From Liopterus haemorrhoidalis (Eukaryota > Arthropoda > Insecta > Coleoptera > Dytiscidae), in assembly GCA_963971575.1 (NCBI GenBank), contig OZ020622.1, positions 3,696,279 to 3,760,278 of the forward strand: a DNA stretch of 64,000 nt, read 5' to 3'. Below are positions 62,615 through 64,000 of this stretch, in pieces (the first letter of the stretch is position 1; each line of letters opens with the position of its first letter). The notes beneath the pieces are model-generated. The model did no database searches, was not told the origin of the DNA, and was given only the letters and a program-made list of their open reading frames with translations. Both the position numbers and the translations under genes were made by a program.

Positions 62615-63986
62615 CAGTAAATTTATTTTTTAATGCAACATGTAAATGTCATTACCATGGATACAGGTTTTGACAGCAATATAAATCGTGTTCATTTTCA
62701 TTTGCAACATAGAAAAAATCATATTTACTAGCAAAATCAAAATATTTTATTGAAAATACAAATAAAAAAATAATAAATAAATAACTTATAATAAATGTTC
62801 AAAGTTTCTCCGTTTACTTGCATACAAAATGTTAAGCGATCATAAAAATGATTCAAAACATTCAGCAATTGCTCTTGAGGTATATTGTTGGATGCTTGAA
62901 CAATTTTGTCTTGCAGTTCAGCAACATCCCTAAGTTCTCCATTATATACTTAGGCCTTTAAATATCCCCAATAAAAAAAAATCATTGGGTGCCAAATCCA
63001 GAGATCTCGCTGGCCAATTCATCGACCCTCCTCTTCCAATCCAGCTAATTGGGAAAGTTCTATGTAAATATTCTTTAACTATTCTAGAATAATGGACTTG
63101 TGCGCCATCTTGTTGAAACCTTACTTGTCCATTAATATCCAGGTTTCGCAAAGCAAGTAATATTTGGTTTTGCAAAAGGGCTAGATATTTTGCGGCATTA
63201 AGATTACCGTCAATAATAAAAGGCCCTATAATATTGGTTCCTATTATCCCTGCCCAAACATTTTTTTTGCGGCCTTTGAGTTCGGGAAGAACGAAACAAA
63301 TGTAAATTTTCTCGACTCCAGTACCTAAAATTTTGTCAGTGCACTTCACCATTTAGAGTAAACGTTGCTTCGTCAGTAAATAAAATTCTTTGAAGCATTG
63401 TTGGGTCGGTATTAATTTTTTCAAACATTTCAAAACAAAAATCCATACGTACTGCTGCGTCCCTTTCTAACAATTCTTGATGATTTTGAAATTTGTATGA
63501 TTTTCTTTTCTTTTTTTAAGAAGTTAAAAACAGATCCAATACTGACACCAACGGTTTGTGCAATTGATCTTAAAGTATTTTGATTGTTTTCTTCCACTTG
63601 TAATAATATTTCCAACTGCTTTTCTTCTGTAAGCACGTGGGATGTTGTTCTTTTTTTACTATGTTTTGACTTAAGACATCCTTCGTGATGAAATTTATTA
63701 ACTAGTCTTGAAATTGTAGAGGGATTTGGTATTGGCCGATCTGGATAAGTTGCACTAAATACAGTAGAAACTTCTCTTAAACTCATTTGGGAGTTATACC
63801 AAGTTACCATCATTATATTTTCTTCATCTGTATACATGTTGATTAATTTTTAAATCAGCAATGAGCAAAAGTATACACACTAATTGTCTATGTTGCAAAT
63901 GAAAACGAACACGATTTATATTGCTGTCCAAAACTGTATCCATGGTAATGATATAGTACATGTTGCATTAAAAAATAAATTCACTG
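62615..63986 (-). mobile_element. Complete Tc1/mariner-type element with ~110-bp TIRs
   Basis: Left end 'cagtaaatttattttttaat' followed by 'gcaacatgtaaatgtcatta'; right end inverted 'cagtgaatttattttttaat' and 'gcaacatgtactatatcatt'. Identity continues inward through 'ccatggatacag', 'gacagcaatataaatcgtgt' and 'tcattttcatttgcaacata'. TA flanks at 62613-62614 and 63987-63988. The gene inside reads right to left. Confidence 0.93.
62942..63837 (-). pseudogene. Tc1/mariner-type transposase, frameshifted
   Basis: From Met at 63837: 'MYTDEENIMMVTWYNSQMSL' and HTH 'PNPSTISRLVNKF', second HTH 'NTLRSIAQTVGVSIGSVFNF'. A frameshift in a T-run (plus strand, about 63510) precedes 'HQELLERDAAVRMDFCFEMF' and 'ILFTDEATFTLNGEVH', which holds the first catalytic Asp and then a TGA (about 63347). 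A second frameshift at the eight-base T-run 63261-63268 restores 'NVWAGIIGTNIIGPFIIDGN'. Then come 'VRFQQDGAQVHYS' (second Asp) and 'SLDLAPNDFFLLG' (third Asp), 41 residues apart as in the 55-kb element, though the proteins are quite different. The frame ends early at 62942. Inactive. Confidence 0.88.
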
Positions 63987-64000
63987 TATCAGACGCCTTG

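Overview
The window looks like intergenic, heterochromatin-like DNA from an animal nuclear genome, most likely an insect or other arthropod. It is AT-rich and shows no operon structure and no recognisable host gene with convincing multi-exon coding sequence. Nearly every recognisable coding trace belongs to a decayed transposable element: Tc1/mariner (at least eight loci), piggyBac, PIF/Harbinger, a CACTG-ended element, hAT-type MITEs, several LINE clades including an R2-like one, and a Penelope-like element. No species call is made.

Layout. 0-5 kb: diverged Helentron-like (HINE) pieces, a LINE tail split by a hAT MITE, and a CACTG-ended element. 6-8.2 kb: a G-rich ~20-bp minisatellite and a five-unit 154-bp tandem array, followed by a short GC-richer segment that could be a host exon. 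8.8-18.9 kb: two HINEs carrying tRNA-like sequences, a LINE RNase H relic, a Harbinger element with a Myb-like remnant, a deleted IS630-type transposase and a hAT MITE. 20-27 kb: satellite modules, MITEs, a mariner relic and a third HINE. 27-31.2 kb: a 313-bp tandem array whose units each carry an 18-bp tRNA-Tyr-complementary motif, then LINE reverse transcriptase split by piggyBac, then an R2-like endonuclease domain. 32-42 kb: a mariner remnant with an inverted duplication, a HINE nested in a hAT MITE, RTE-like RT, foldback elements and more satellite modules. 43-50 kb: mariner/Tc1 relics, including a frameshifted mauritiana-type mariner. 50-54 kb: satellites and twin MITEs. 54.5-54.8 kb: a promoter-like cluster. 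55-64 kb: two structurally complete Tc1/mariner elements (one with only two nonsense codons), Penelope and LINE fragments inside tRNA-Tyr-motif repeats, and a mariner split by a MITE.

The most unusual signals are: HINE copies with tRNA-gene-like sequence (A box, and B box where present) at the same internal position and strand; a tRNA-Tyr 3'-end complement including the complement of the untemplated CCA, repeated about 13 times in otherwise diverged DNA; and a ~170-bp module recurring at six loci as dispersed satellite. Target-site duplications, many exact, let the order of several nested insertions be read directly. The elements do not form a pathway; the window is a record of successive insertions. 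All identifications come from reading motifs and translations by eye, with no database search.
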